Shown: positions 1 to 11,995 of the stretch, one piece after another
How positions within the stretch are numbered: the first letter of the stretch is position 1
Layout: the number at the start of each line of letters is the position of its first letter
NCBI GenBank assembly: GCA_004802705.1
Contig: SGPL01000251.1
Location: forward strand, 1-46,204
Direction: 5' to 3'
DNA: 46,204 nucleotides
Origin: Bondarzewia mesenterica
Taxonomy: Eukaryota; Basidiomycota; Agaricomycetes; Russulales; Bondarzewiaceae
Program-made: the position numbers and the translations under genes
The notes under the pieces: model-generated
What the model saw: the letters and a program-made list of their open reading frames with translations, nothing else
Told to the model about the DNA's origin: nothing
Databases searched by the model: none

Positions 1-80
1 CGCGTGTCGAGTTTGCAGCATGGGAGTTGGGAGGAGTTGGGTGGGTGTAACAGTGTAACAGTAAGGATGTATGATTTTCT

Positions 81-100
81 TTGGTTGGTTGGTTGGTTGG
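81..100. repeat. TTGG tetranucleotide microsatellite
   Basis: Five consecutive TTGG units lie in the left-hand non-coding region. No coding role is apparent. Confidence 0.85.
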
Positions 101-712
101 GTGATGGGCTGGTGTCTCTTTTTTTTGTGGGTGCGGTGCGTTGACCGATCACCGATGTCGATGCATCGACGACGACGACGGATCGCGGGCGCGGCGTCAT
201 CACCACGTTGTCGTGACTCGTTACCACGTACAAAGGTCGTGGGTTGCGCAGTGCGCTCTCGACGTCGAAACCTTAAACCTTGAAGCTCGAAGGGATTGAA
301 TATTGAAACCGCGCGGGCTTCTCTGTACCGCGAACGTTGACGATGCGATTGCGTTTAGTACGGTTTGCAGGTACGTGCCAAGTTCGAAGCCCTTCTTTTC
401 AATAGGATACACACGTACTGCAGTATGGTGCAGAGTGTGATAGGATAGGTATCGTCGCGAGGACTGCATCCACGTTACTGTCCCCTTGCCGGCCGTACTC
501 GGGTCCAGTTCGCGTCCCGTCGATAACTTGCCCGTCGACTGTTACGCTCTGTTACGGCAACGGCAATGCATTGTGTGCAAAGCAGGTGAGTCCTCCACGA
601 ATCAGTGCAGGACGTGACGGATATCTCGCTCGATTTTTTTTGTTGGCTGCGGGTTGTAGAGTTTATCTTCCGGGGTGAGCGTTGATCGATATCTCCGGAA
701 CGACCGCCACCC

Positions 713-736
713 ACTCGCACTCGCACTCGTACTCGC
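713..736. repeat. ACTCGC hexamer tandem repeat
   Basis: Four hexamer units, one with a single substitution, lie inside the gene-free region. A related CTCGGA pair follows near 956-968. They may be binding-site clusters or a simple hexamer satellite. Confidence 0.7.
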
Positions 737-3700
737 AACCGCGGGGATCATCCAGCCTGACGGCATCGCCAGGAAAGACCGCGAAAGAACTTCCTTCCTG
801 TCGTTTGCCTCGCGCTGGCCAATCGCTCACGAGCCCTGCGACAGCAAATATGTAGTGTGTAGTGTGTCGTCCTCGTGACCTTTTTTTTTTTGGTTTGCTC
901 GGATATCGGAAATGCGTCTTCAGGGATACATAGGAAACGAAAGGACGCGTCGCGCCTCGGACTCGGACTCGGGAAGCCCCCTTTTTCCTTCCTCCTTGTG
1001 ATTCGACTCTCGAGAGGATGTGTTGTCGGTCAACCTTTTTTTTCCCTCCTTANCTGAGTGACTTACTCATCGCGCGGGCTCTCGGGTCGCGACGGGATGG
1101 GTATTTGACGAAGGATTCTGATGTTGTCGTGTCGGATCGCGAAGAAGGTGAGGCGCGTTTGTTCAGTTCCAGCCTGAGGAGGACGAGACGATCTTCGGGC
1201 ACGCGATTCATATTTGGGGTTTTTTCCGCGAGGGGATGCGGGTAAGTCGGTATTTCCGAGCTCTGCAGGCATCTCTCGGCGATGCCATTCTCTTCTTACA
1301 CGTTCGTTTGGTTGTTTGGTTCTGGAGGACGGATTTTACGTTTTTTTGTGTGTCGTGGAGCACGCGGTGCTTGATGGGACGCGAGCCTCGAGAGGCACTA
1401 TCAGGTGAAGTGAGCGAAGTATCTGCTCGTGTGCGCCATCGTTTCGCGATTGAGTTTATGCAGGTCGTCCACGATATCTACATATCTCATGTCTGTCCAG
1501 CGCCTTTCCTCTCCTTAATATGCATACATCCGCTGTTTTGGATCTCGGATGCACACTGATACTGATAATTAAGGTTGGGTGCAGCGTGTAGCCAAGCAGT
1601 GATCTATCGCGTATACCCTTTTGCAGGACGCTCCCATGCAGCGGATGGGCCTATCGGCCAAAAAAATGGCAGTGACAGTGATCATCAGCGCTCCGTGCTC
1701 GTCGACTTCGGCCTTTCTCCTATCCCTCGCGGTGGTATGTTCCTCACGACCACGAGCAAGTAGATCTCCTAACTCGGCCGACCATGCCGACCGAAACTCA
1801 TATCTTGGTCCGTTCATCCCCTGACTCCTCGCCTCCTTCCTTCAGGAATCTACGCACCAGATGTGCGTGAGGCGAGGAGATGCATGGGTTGGCAAGTGCG
1901 AGACCCTGAACCTTATCGGTTGAGAATTTTGGGAGAAGAACTTGTGACGGCTGCGTTTGGGTTGCCGTTGGACTGGACCCCTTGATTCTGTCGGCGTTCT
2001 TACCGGCCCTTTCGCCCAATCCACAGTTGGCTGCAATCGCGCGCTGGAGCGAGACGCCTTGGGCGTATCGGGGGCGCTTTTCCAATATTTCGGCTTGTCC
2101 AGGGTCATTCGAGGTTGTGCGATCCGTGAATGCAAGATATTGTATGTACGTGGAGGGACGTTTTTTCTTTGCCCTGAATCTCATTTGTTTGCATGTCCAC
2201 CGACCCGTGCAATCTTCGATATCCCCATTCCCATGGATGCAATGCGTGCTCAATTACAGGATCAAAGGATGGTGCGCAAAACTGCGCCGGCCCTCCCTTC
2301 TTCTCTCTCCCCCTTTACTTCCCTCGAACGTGCCGGCTGCAATAGCAGACCTTCTTCCTTCTCGCTTCTCTCCGCTCTGAGTCCCCCTCCCCTACCCCCC
2401 GATCTCTGCATCGTTGTATCAATGTACGATAATAACTTTTTTCTCTCTTGGATATGACTTCCTGGACACCCTCGCGCGCTCGATATAGCCCTTTCGGACC
2501 GACCTCCCAGCTCGCGCGAGCTTCTCGTCGTTGCCATCGAGGACAGCGAAGCGGGCGCTTGTTCTGCCGCTGGCCTGAGGGTCCCTCGCTTTGGATGGCT
2601 AGCGAATGGCAGATTCCATCCCGCGATTTCTTTCTTGTTTGCTGGTGCGTTCACGGCACTTTCTTTCCCTCAATTTCGAAACTTCGTTCCGGGGGTCCTT
2701 TCGACCTCGATGGCTTGTTTCCTATTCCCATTTTGGAAGCCTTGTGTGCCATACTCGCTCACCTTCTCCCAACACGTTTCGCAACCCACCCAAATTCCCG
2801 AGCCAGGACTTCCCTCAACGGCCGCATTCGTTCCCTCCTTATCCTTCCGTGTCACAGACTCTATATCTGACCCTGGATCGGCGCATCATCAAAACTTTGT
2901 CATTAAGAATTTAGGTTTCTCCGATCTCCTTTGATCTATTTTATCTTTGTACCGGCCTGCGCCTTGTCAACGAGTCAGGTTATTTGTGGACGCCCTCCCC
3001 GTGTGCATTTTCTTCCCCGTCGGTTGACACTGTGATAAAGCCTCGAACGTCAGAGACCTGCTCACCGAACGGGTTCTTTGCTCTCCTTTCTAGATTTCGA
3101 TCGGGTGAATCTTCACTCGAGAGCGGCCGCTGATTGCTGCCGCCACGCCGCTCGGAAGGGAGGTATCATTGATGTTGATGAGTGAGTCAAGGTTTCGCTT
3201 GGAGATGCTTTCCTCGTACACGTTTCACTGAATAGTACGTACGTCCTCCTGAGCTTTTCCTCCTGAATATATATGTATACCAGGACCAGGATTTGGGTGA
3301 AGGACGCTCGGGATCGACGAGATTTGTGCAGGGTCCTCGATTCTCGGATGCGGTGTTGAGCGAATCGCATGATCGTTGAGACAACGTGTGCATAGTCGTG
3401 CCCTTGCATCTAGCGTTAGCAACTCATTTCGCATTCGCAAAGCGCCCGCACGCAAGGCAGCTATGAACCTTCATCTATTTCATATCCCCCTCTGCGTTTT
3501 CGAACCCACGTTCGCGACCCGTCATTTGACCGTCTGACACATACCACTCATCCCTGCCTTTCCCTAGGTGTGCATCCCGCAGCAGTGGCGAAACTTCCGC
3601 AACACGCATGAGGACTCTGAAAAGAATACATAGGTCTACCAAGGGCAGACACGTGTGCGACAAACTCATCCGAAATCCGATCTTCCCGTTGGGCCTTAGT

Positions 3701-6446
3701 TGTCTTTCGCAGACCGCAGGAGGATCACCAGCAACCCGGTGGGCCATTCTCGCGCGCTCGCACACTCCCGCTGGTTTTTGATTTTTCTGGGCCCAAGTGG
3801 TACTCCCGGCCCGCCCGCCTGGTGGCACGCGCGATAGAGTTTCGCACTTGGCTGCTGCGGGACCTTGGTTCGAGCTTCGTGAAGCACGGCCACCATTCAT
3901 ATCCAACCCTCGGTACCTTCAGTTCGGGATCTCCATGATATGCTGCATCGGCAGCGGACGGCTCTACACCTTGGGTGCTAAGTATACCGCCTCTCGAGGC
4001 TATTTCCCAGTCTCATACCAAGACCCCACGAGTGAAGCGAGAGGGTTTGGTCCGAACCTAGGCTATTTCCTGCGATTTCATGTTCCGTTATCCCCTCGCG
4101 ATCGCGCGACGCAAAAATCTCGCCTGTCCAGGCGGGCCCTTTTGTTCTCGGCGTATTCGGAGGCAATCGCTATCAACGTTCGGTGATAGTGTTTGACCCT
4201 CGACTCTCATCTCCTTCGCGCAACCTCATCGGTCCGCGACTCCTGTCGCTTGCGCATTTGACTTACTTCATCCAATGAGGTCCCTCCTTTGCTTTTCAGG
4301 TCCATTCAAGGCCGCATCAATCGCGACGTCGTACTTCGACCAGTCAGCTTCTTTTGTCTCTCTCGCTATCTCGCGAATGAGAGGGTGCGTAAGTCGTGCT
4401 TTTCGTAAAAACTGACGTGTAGGCGACAAGTGAAGTACCTCTATCGTGCGTTGGGACTCTGTTCGAATGTCGCGCGGTCACCCTGAGATGCCGCGGGGCT
4501 TTTGTTGCGACCTGGGCTGGACTTCTCACCGAGCGAGATTTTTCGTTATCGGAAGAGCCGTAGAATACGCCGTAATAGGCTAGTCTTAGCGAAACATAAT
4601 TGAACAGATGTTGCATGGCACCAAATACTTCGACTTCATTACGAGTGCAGTGAAACAAATCTATGAATTGAAGTGACCCGCGTAATTTGAAGTTCAGCGC
4701 GGACCAATAGTACGGGAAGTCAGCACACCGTAAATGATTTGGAAAAGCCAACTCATTCATATTTACCTGTCGCATTAATCGAGCATACTCGTGTATCTAC
4801 CGAATGAGCTCGACCATTCGATAGACCTCGTTTGAACTCGTAAAATGGGATTCCTCCGAAGCAATTCCGGGTCTAGAGGACAATAATGGGCGGTCGAAGA
4901 GAAGTGGACGAGATGAGATACAGGACAAGTCAGCCTGGAAGAAGGAATTGGCCCCTCCCAGGCTCGTCTTTCGCCGGATCGAATCTGCCAAGATACATTG
5001 ATAAGTAAGCCGAACTGATAAGCTTCACATCCTCGCAGCAAGAGAAAGATCCCGCTTTGTAAGAAACGGAATCCGATCACAGAAGATGCGCACGCGTGGT
5101 CTGTTGGTCTGTTTCAAAAACTCGGTAAGTCATAACTCACTATAGCCATTGTTCCACAGGCGTTGACTTACTGTAATGCCTGTTTTCAGTCAATGCAGTG
5201 CCTAAACAACACGAGCATCGTAACACATACACGAGGACCTACAATGGTTTTCAGCGAAAAAAACAAAAACAAACTCCCCTTCAGCCGGGGAAGGCTCGGG
5301 AAATTTGACTTTTGCAATTTGACCGAAGAAGCACGCTAAAAGCTTCCAGATCCCGGTTCCGGATACACGGATGCAGCACAGGAGAGCCTCGTGTACAGAG
5401 ATCGTCAGAACATCTCCAAGCAGAACAGGGGAGTTTCCGCGGCTACGAGACTGTTCACAGGACAAACAGCGGATCTGGGGTGCTGTCGGCTATTGTCGAG
5501 GCAGATCATATGAAGGTCACGCAAGAGACCACAAGCCATGAGAAGAATGGCACGAAGGGACCAACTACTACTGACCTCTACTGACCAAGCTGTACAAGGT
5601 TTAGAACGTGTCGACGACGTGAACATCCGATGGGCTAAGATATAAGAAACGAGGCTTTGAACGTGGTGATGATTCGTGATCGAGTCATACAAATGGACGC
5701 ACGAGCGGATGGACGTTTCGATATAGGCAATAATAATTCAAGCTCAGGAGGGTAGCCTGTCCGTTGGAGTAGGTTGGAGTGCAGTCCAGAGTACCCACTG
5801 GCATTGCGCGAGAGAGCCATGTTAGCGGTGAATAACGACTTGTAATGCGACAGACCGACACTGGTTGAGAAAATCAAGAGTGTACGCAGGAGAGATAAAC
5901 AGACCGAGCAGATGTATTTGGAGGTAGAACAGGTGCATCACCTCCATGTTCGAAAGCTTTTTGAAATATGAAGATGAGCCGTGAATAGCTGGTCATCTCA
6001 TATCCAAAAGAATGAAGCTCGAGCTCGAGCCAGTATCTCAGAGCGTTGGCATACTCTGGGGGGTCGGAATCTCCTATTCCCAAGAAATATCCTGGAAGTA
6101 AGCGTTTAAGTCTCTGTTTTTGGCTCTTGAACGGTATACGATGCGATATAATCTGATATAATCCCTATACTCCTACCTATCTGGATAGTGGAGAGCAATT
6201 AATTTACAGAGCAATAACTTGATGCGGCAGGATGCGGCGAAGGCTTGCCGACATATGCCGACAGCGTGACACTTTATGCATTCGTCACAAAGCGTGATTT
6301 TTCATGATAGGTAAGAAAGTTGCGGCACTAGCCGGCAACGACTCACAGTCTCGGACGCCCGTCTCCTCGCTCCTCATGCATGGCGGTAACACGCTCTCTT
6401 GAACAAAACCATCTCTTCTATTGCGATTGATATAATCTTGTATAAT

Positions 6447-8335
6447 ATGGCTAGTTCAATTTCGGACACGACGGCTTCACCAACTCCTTTCAGTCCTTTC
6501 TCGACTCATTCTGGCAGTAGTGATCTCGGCACCTCTGATGGTACGTACGAATAAATTCGAAATGTTTGCTAACTATGTTACTCACTCGAGAACTCGAGCG
6601 TAGAAATACCTGATTTAGGTGCCTTTACGACCGTATTTCGTGCTCTGGACGAACTTCAGCTTCGCACCTTCCCAGCACCCCTCATCACCCTCTCCACCAC
6701 AGTCCCCTCCTCTACCTCCAATTTCTCGCCGACAGAGTATGACTCCGACACGCACAGGGGTTCCACAGTCTGGAATCATCAACCTATTGCATCCTACCTA
6801 TCAATCTCATCGCACGACGTAATTTCCAACTTCAATGAATCTCCCTCGCTCCCCCCATCTGAACCTGCTTCCTCGGACACTGAAGGGGACCCTGATGCAG
6901 ATGTAGATCACAATGACGATCCCTCGACCCTTGAGCCCTCTCTAGGTTATCTCGATCAGGCTCTCCAATTTATTGCTGCAGAGCGTGCCAAGTTCACCGC
7001 TCAGCGCGATGCTGCGTGGCGAGGCAACAGCTCTACGTCGGAGGGCCCTGTGCGGCCATATGTCCCACCTCGGCGCAAGCGTCGTCGCAAGAAAGCAAAG
7101 TCTCTCGTTCGAAACGTCAGCATTGTGCGCCACGAGGCAGCGGAGGAGGACAGTCGCACGGAGACAATCGAGTCTCCTGCCGATCAAGAGGCCGATGAGT
7201 GGTCGTCGTCCATCGAGATCTCTTCTTCCTCACCAGCATATTACAAATCTACTCCAGCTACCCCACCACAGAAGAAGAAGGAACGTACCACCAAACTTGT
7301 CACGGCTGTTGAATCCAACCGTCGGCTCAGTCATAGCAAATCCACACCCAGCCTACGGCATGTGTCCATGCCCCTCGATCCCCGTGTTGTTCGTCTCCGC
7401 GCTCTAGCTATTAAACTCCGATTCATGTTTCCAGAGGACGCAACATCAATTACTTCTATTTTATCCAATGACTCGCTCAACTCTTCGTCTCCCATATCTA
7501 TCGACCCACGTGGCCCTAGTCCGCTATCAGGACAGGCCTTGACTCACGTCTTCATAGACTAGTAAGTTTTATCGATTGCCATTCTATATCACGCATTTAT
7601 ATCTCTTGTAGTTCCAACATATCAATCGGCTTCTTAACATACCTACGTACACATCCGCACCATCTTACGACCACCAAACCGAAACATATATCCCACGCCG
7701 CATTGGCACTCATTCTTGAGCGCGGACGGTCTATCACGCGCCGAGCACTAGCCGCGTCTTCGCCATTATACCAGCCAATGGACTCTGCGGAGCAGCTTGG
7801 CTACGACGTGCGCGTCTATGCTAGGGTTCCTGACACTGGTGACGGGACGGATCGCACCCGCCACGCAGAAGGGTGGAAGGGAAAGGGGCGGAGTGGGCAG
7901 CAGATTTTCACGAAAGGACATGCACACCGAGTGTCGAGCGGAGGCACGTCGACCGAATCAGAGCCGGGTTCCCACAACTCGCCAAGGCCAGGACAGCCGC
8001 GCATACGATACCGCGAGCAGGGCGTGGATGAGCTATTGCAGCTCAAGCTGCATCAGGCGATTGCAGACGTCGATGTCCCACCGAAGGGGTCTACTATTGT
8101 TCTGGCCACTGGTGACGGGAACGTGGGACAATTCAATGAGGAGGGGTTCTTGGGGTGCGTGCGCACCGCACTCAAGAAGGGGTGGAGGGTAGAGCTGTAC
8201 GCTTGGGAGGGTGGACTTAGCCGGGCTTGGTTGCGAGAGTTTGGAGATGGGAGCTCAGGTGGAAATGACCTTTGGGCTGGCAAGTTTCGGATCGTGCCGA
8301 TGGACGCATTTGGGGCCGATTTGTTGGAGGTATGA
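6447..8335 (+). CDS. NYN-domain (PIN-like nuclease fold) protein
   Basis: Three exons, 6447-6540, 6619-7561 and 7612-8335, join in frame to give about 586 residues. The first ~340 residues are Ser/Pro-rich and look disordered, with a basic cluster near residues 182-192 (RRKRRRKKAK) that could be a nuclear localisation signal. A NYN domain follows: FIDYSNI near residue 345 spans the second splice and supplies the first conserved acidic residue, and ATGDGN near 512 is the second acidic motif. After it come GW-V-LYAWE and FRIVPMDAF segments typical of the family. NYN domains are metal-dependent RNases, so an RNA-processing role is inferred; the substrate is unknown. The end is uncertain: GT at 8333 with AG near 8372 would replace the stop by a tail ending at 8495. 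The start is the first ATG of exon 1. Confidence 0.82.
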
Positions 8336-9656
8336 TATAACTATTTTGTGTAAGCTATTTTTTCCCGCTCAGTTTCTGTTGGCGGAAGTTTATGGATGGG
8401 GGAGGGGGATATTCTGGTGGCGGACGTTGTGCACGCAGTCTCCCGGTCGTTCCTTAGCTTCATCTCAAGTCACTGTACTATATAACTATTTGTAGCATGT
8501 GTCGAGACTATTGGAAGCAGTTGTGCTGGATTGGAAGCTTGATTCATAGGGGGATCTACCATCGGCGAAGGCTAGAAGGAAAGAAATTAAAATCGAATGA
8601 CATGATGGCGATCTTCATCAATTAAAGGCCTGGGGCATGTTCTGTACATGCACCGCTCGGACAGCTGCGAGAATTCAGGACATACATTGACAGCAACGGA
8701 GCAGAAGACAGCGAGAAGACAAAGAAGGGCATAATATGCGTTCTGCGACGATGTCCGAGTCGATACACGGCGACCTCTGGTCGACCTTGCCTCGACTCTC
8801 GAGCTTGACTCCACAGTCTGGCTTTTTCCACGCAGTTTTGGCCCTGACTGTCTTTGAATCTGTATCAACTGCTCTGGACCAGCCCTCTAACCCAGAGATA
8901 GCGGGAGAGTTTGGCAAGATTGTGATCTTACATGCGATCGATCTAGTATTCTGAGAGCGAGAGCCAGCAGACTTCACCCAGAAAGTAAAAGGCGATCCCA
9001 TTACTGAAAACGTGTGAAGCCATGGAGGCGACCCCATACGTTGATATAGATACTTTGATTCTGGTGAGCACGAGGCATCAAGGGGACCGCTCGAGAGTCG
9101 AGACAGGCTGAATTGGGAGTAAGAAGTTACGCAACGTCGGATTGGACGACAACAATTGTCGAGGAACACAAGACCAGATCTAGAGCTGCATAAAATCAAC
9201 TTGGAGACTTGCGAGATTTTCGTTTCAAAAGTTTGACATTCAACTCCGAGACATCATGCCTAGTACCGTGGTTGCGCTCGGGCCGGGCAGAGGGCTCCAT
9301 ATGGCAAGTGTAGAGTTCAATTTTGGACAGAGGAATCATACTTTCGCTGCGTAAAAACGTGTCATTGATCATAACAACGAAAGGCTCAATGCAAGCTATG
9401 ACAATACAAGTAAGAAAGCAAGGGACGGCAAATAGCGTAATACTGAAGAGTACTGATCAAATAGAAAAGGTGAAAAAGCCACAGCACACAGAATACCGAT
9501 AAATAAACCGGAGAAGTCTCTGTTGCGCTCACCAACGCCGCCTCACGACTCTCCTGGGTTGACAGCCTCCCGATTGTTAGCTCTGAAAGCGGAATACCCA
9601 GTGTCGCCGACTTTTTCAAATTACAGATGTATAGCAACTCTAAGCCAATTCAAGCA
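8336..9656. other. Intergenic region between the NYN and F-box genes
   Basis: This stretch separates the 3' end of the NYN gene from the 3' end of the convergent F-box gene. If the alternative NYN splice is used, the part up to 8495 is coding. A plus-strand frame at 8736-8954 has fairly protein-like composition but no known domain. The overlapping minus-strand frame 8675-9199 looks like its shadow. I see no gene I can support. Confidence 0.5.
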
Positions 9657-11213
9657 TCACCACCTTGGATACATAGAAGTCTTATCGTCAGCGCAACTTC
9701 GGAAGGAAGGTGGTTTTCTCAACGAATTCACCAGATGTAATCCTTCCTCCATGCATCTCGCGATACGTGCACACTGCAATAATGCCATTTTTTCCACGGC
9801 TATCTCACTATGTCCCAAGCATAAGGTTATTAAACCCGACGGTGCATCGGTTCCTTCACCAACCTCGAGTACACGACATGACCGTGCCTGCCAGCGGGAT
9901 TCGATCATGGTGGCAAGGGACTCGTAGAAAAGTGACATGGTCTCCAAACCTTCCTTGCGGTAAGCGAAAAAGTGATCCAACCAGGAAACTTGGAGTTGCG
10001 TAAGCGCGGGGACCAGCTGCTTACTCCCATAAGCAGTCGAAGTAAGTGTGAGCCCCCCCAAAATACCCTCCCAATCACGAGCAGAAGTAATGTCAAAGAG
10101 AATGACCATCATGCTCGTCAGGTTTGAGAGACGCTCCAGCATGCTTTTAGCCATGTGAAGTGGTAGAGAGCAATAGATAATCTCGAGGTGTTCAAGAGAC
10201 TCCGAAAAGTGGGTCAAAAACTGCAGGAAGGAGTCATCCCATCTGTGGTGAATCGATCGGATTGTTAGCACCAATGTCCGCAATTTTGGCAAGACCAAGT
10301 GGGTCAAGCATTGAACAAGTAGTGCGAGAGTAATCTCAGCCTCGTTGGCATCTTCTTCATCCTCATCATCTACGCTGATCACCATCCTGAAGCTCTGGAG
10401 CTGGGGAAGGATGGCAAATGTGGATGTCGATCTAGCGACAGAGGGGAAAACCACGAAGTCGCAGTGCACATTGAGGACCTCCAAATTTATGCAATGGGAT
10501 AGAATCTCGATGAACAAGTCCACGTCAAAGAATTTCATCTCATCCATGGCATCTGAGCTGGACCCAATGCAGTGTTTTATGGACAAGCACGTAAGCTGTG
10601 ACCAAGGTAGGAACCATGATTGTAGGAAGGGATACGTGATTCTCGCTCGACGAAGCAGAGAAGCAGACTCCAAAATTGTGATATCGATTGGCTCCGAGAT
10701 AGCGTCCTCGTTATCGAAGTAGAAGGACTCGAGGAGGGGGAGGGACCGACATTGGTTCAAGATCATGATGATTTTGAGAAGATTAAATAGTATATGGATT
10801 TTAACATCTTTCCAGCGAGCAGAATGGATACATAAAATTCGCATGTACTCCGCCAGCATGTCTTCATCCCCAGCCGTTGGAGCAATTTCCTGCACGAAGA
10901 AGCTGAGGGTCAACGACGTGCATTTTGACAAAGAGAGCCAAGTCTTCAATGCAGTAACGTAGGATCTAGCCTTCGTGACATCGTCAGAGGGCAGGTGCAC
11001 ATGAGCTTTAGAAGGTTTCGTCCACACGGAGCTTCGAGCCAGGCATAAATGAGACCACAATCGAGGCGTCGACAGTGCAACTGCCCGCCACAATCGAGTG
11101 ACCCGAGTGAGAAGGATAGGTGCACAGCTGGGAAGTGTGACTTCATTGGTGACAACGCAATGGAGAAATATTTCGGAGAGAACCTCAGGAGAAAGAGTCT
11201 GAATGCTTGGCAT
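9657..11213 (-). CDS. F-box protein, agaricomycete type
   Basis: A single-exon gene of about 518 residues. The first ATG opens directly into an F-box: TLSPEVLSEIFLHC near residues 5-18, then a segment ending in LWSHL near residue 57, the usual layout in the very large F-box families of mushrooms. The rest has irregular Leu-rich stretches resembling degenerate leucine-rich repeats, as in substrate-recognition parts of SCF ubiquitin ligase adaptors. By family it would bind Skp1 and bring a target to cullin-RING ligase; the target is unknown. The open frame runs upstream to 11297 but only through a TTG codon, so the ATG at 11213 was chosen. An upstream spliced 5' exon is possible. Confidence 0.82.
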   Translation of the reverse strand: MPSIQTLSPEVLSEIFLHCVVTNEVTLPSCAPILLTRVTRLWRAVALSTPRLWSHLCLARSSVWTKPSKAHVHLPSDDVTKARSYVTALKTWLSLSKCTSLTLSFFVQEIAPTAGDEDMLAEYMRILCIHSARWKDVKIHILFNLLKIIMILNQCRSLPLLESFYFDNEDAISEPIDITILESASLLRRARITYPFLQSWFLPWSQLTCLSIKHCIGSSSDAMDEMKFFDVDLFIEILSHCINLEVLNVHCDFVVFPSVARSTSTFAILPQLQSFRMVISVDDEDEEDANEAEITLALLVQCLTHLVLPKLRTLVLTIRSIHHRWDDSFLQFLTHFSESLEHLEIIYCSLPLHMAKSMLERLSNLTSMMVILFDITSARDWEGILGGLTLTSTAYGSKQLVPALTQLQVSWLDHFFAYRKEGLETMSLFYESLATMIESRWQARSCRVLEVGEGTDAPSGLITLCLGHSEIAVEKMALLQCARIARCMEEGLHLVNSLRKPPSFRSCADDKTSMYPRW

Positions 11214-11995
11214 CCGTGCCAGTGTACTATAGTGGCTAAGTCGATCATGATGAGTAAGTGCGAGCGAGAACGAGCGCGTTGAATAGGTGCGCACCAAAAT
11301 GACTTGATAGCCGCAGCAAATTTGGTTTTACTCCAAGATCGCTGTCGGATGTCCGAATCTGTAAGTGCTCATTCGCTGCGGTATTGCGAAGTCGAGATGA
11401 AGTCAAGATGCCATGGCCATTTGCGTACTTTGCTGTCTTTGAATCTTTGAACAGGCGCTTGAATCTTAGTTCCGCGATGCTATGGCTAACGATTTTGATT
11501 CCGTCGAGTTTCGTGCTCGACCATGCGCTTGATATCTCTTCACGATGATCTTGCCCACATCTAATATAGTGAGAGCACATGTATCGCCCAATTCATCGCG
11601 AGATAACAATTGACATCGACTCCACCTATGATGCATTGATCTTGGGTCCCTCAGGCAGCAATATATATAACACACGCTATCCACCGCGGCATCATGATCA
11701 TGATATTTTCAAAACGCCATTAAATCCAGTCCAACTAATCACAGTGTACGGCCCGCGTAGTGCTGCACAGTTCACGATTAACAATTAACCAAGCGTCGCC
11801 ATCTAAGACGTAGCTGCAAAAGAAGTGAAAAGATCAAGAAAAAACAATGAGCGTGTTGTGTAGAGATGACCTTCCATCCATCGATAGCATGACCTTCCAA
11901 AGGCAGATGCAAATGCAAAGAAAAAAGACAAAGCAAAAACATGGGTGAGAGAACTGAGAACAAACAAGCAGGTACTGTACGCTGTCGTGAAGCCA
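11214..11995. other. Region upstream of the F-box gene
   Basis: Between the F-box start and the stop codon of the F-box/WD40 gene on the same strand. A minus-strand TATA-like run lies near 11662-11672, which would put any start about 450 nt before the ATG. Minus-strand frames at 11245-11580 and 11466-11684 have no recognised similarity, but could be a missed 5' exon. Confidence 0.4.

Larger units (their letters stand above)
1..6446. other. 6.4-kb region without a convincing protein gene
   Basis: No open frame here reads like a protein: the longest are about 130-170 codons, of odd composition, and lack recognisable domains or splice-linked partners. The first ~4 kb is GC-rich and its plus strand carries many C/T-rich blocks (for example 2280-2400 and 2640-2860), as often seen just upstream of fungal transcription starts. 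Strong donor-like sites occur (gtgagt near 587, gtaagt near 1240). Short repeats include a TTGG run at 81-100 and an ACTCGC-type hexamer run at 713-736. One ambiguous base (n) lies at 1053. It could be the promoter and long intron-containing leader of an RNA, or spacer. I infer non-coding, but a fragmented gene cannot be excluded. Confidence 0.5.

Noticed and set aside
1957..2457. Longest open frame (166 codons) in the left region
   Set aside because: It overlaps several other frames of equal quality, has odd composition from C/T-rich DNA, and shows no domain or splice partner.
8675..9199. Minus-strand frame of 174 codons between the NYN and F-box genes
   Set aside because: It overlaps a better-looking plus-strand frame, starts at an arbitrary ATG, is rich in Ser/Cys as chance frames are, and matches nothing I know.
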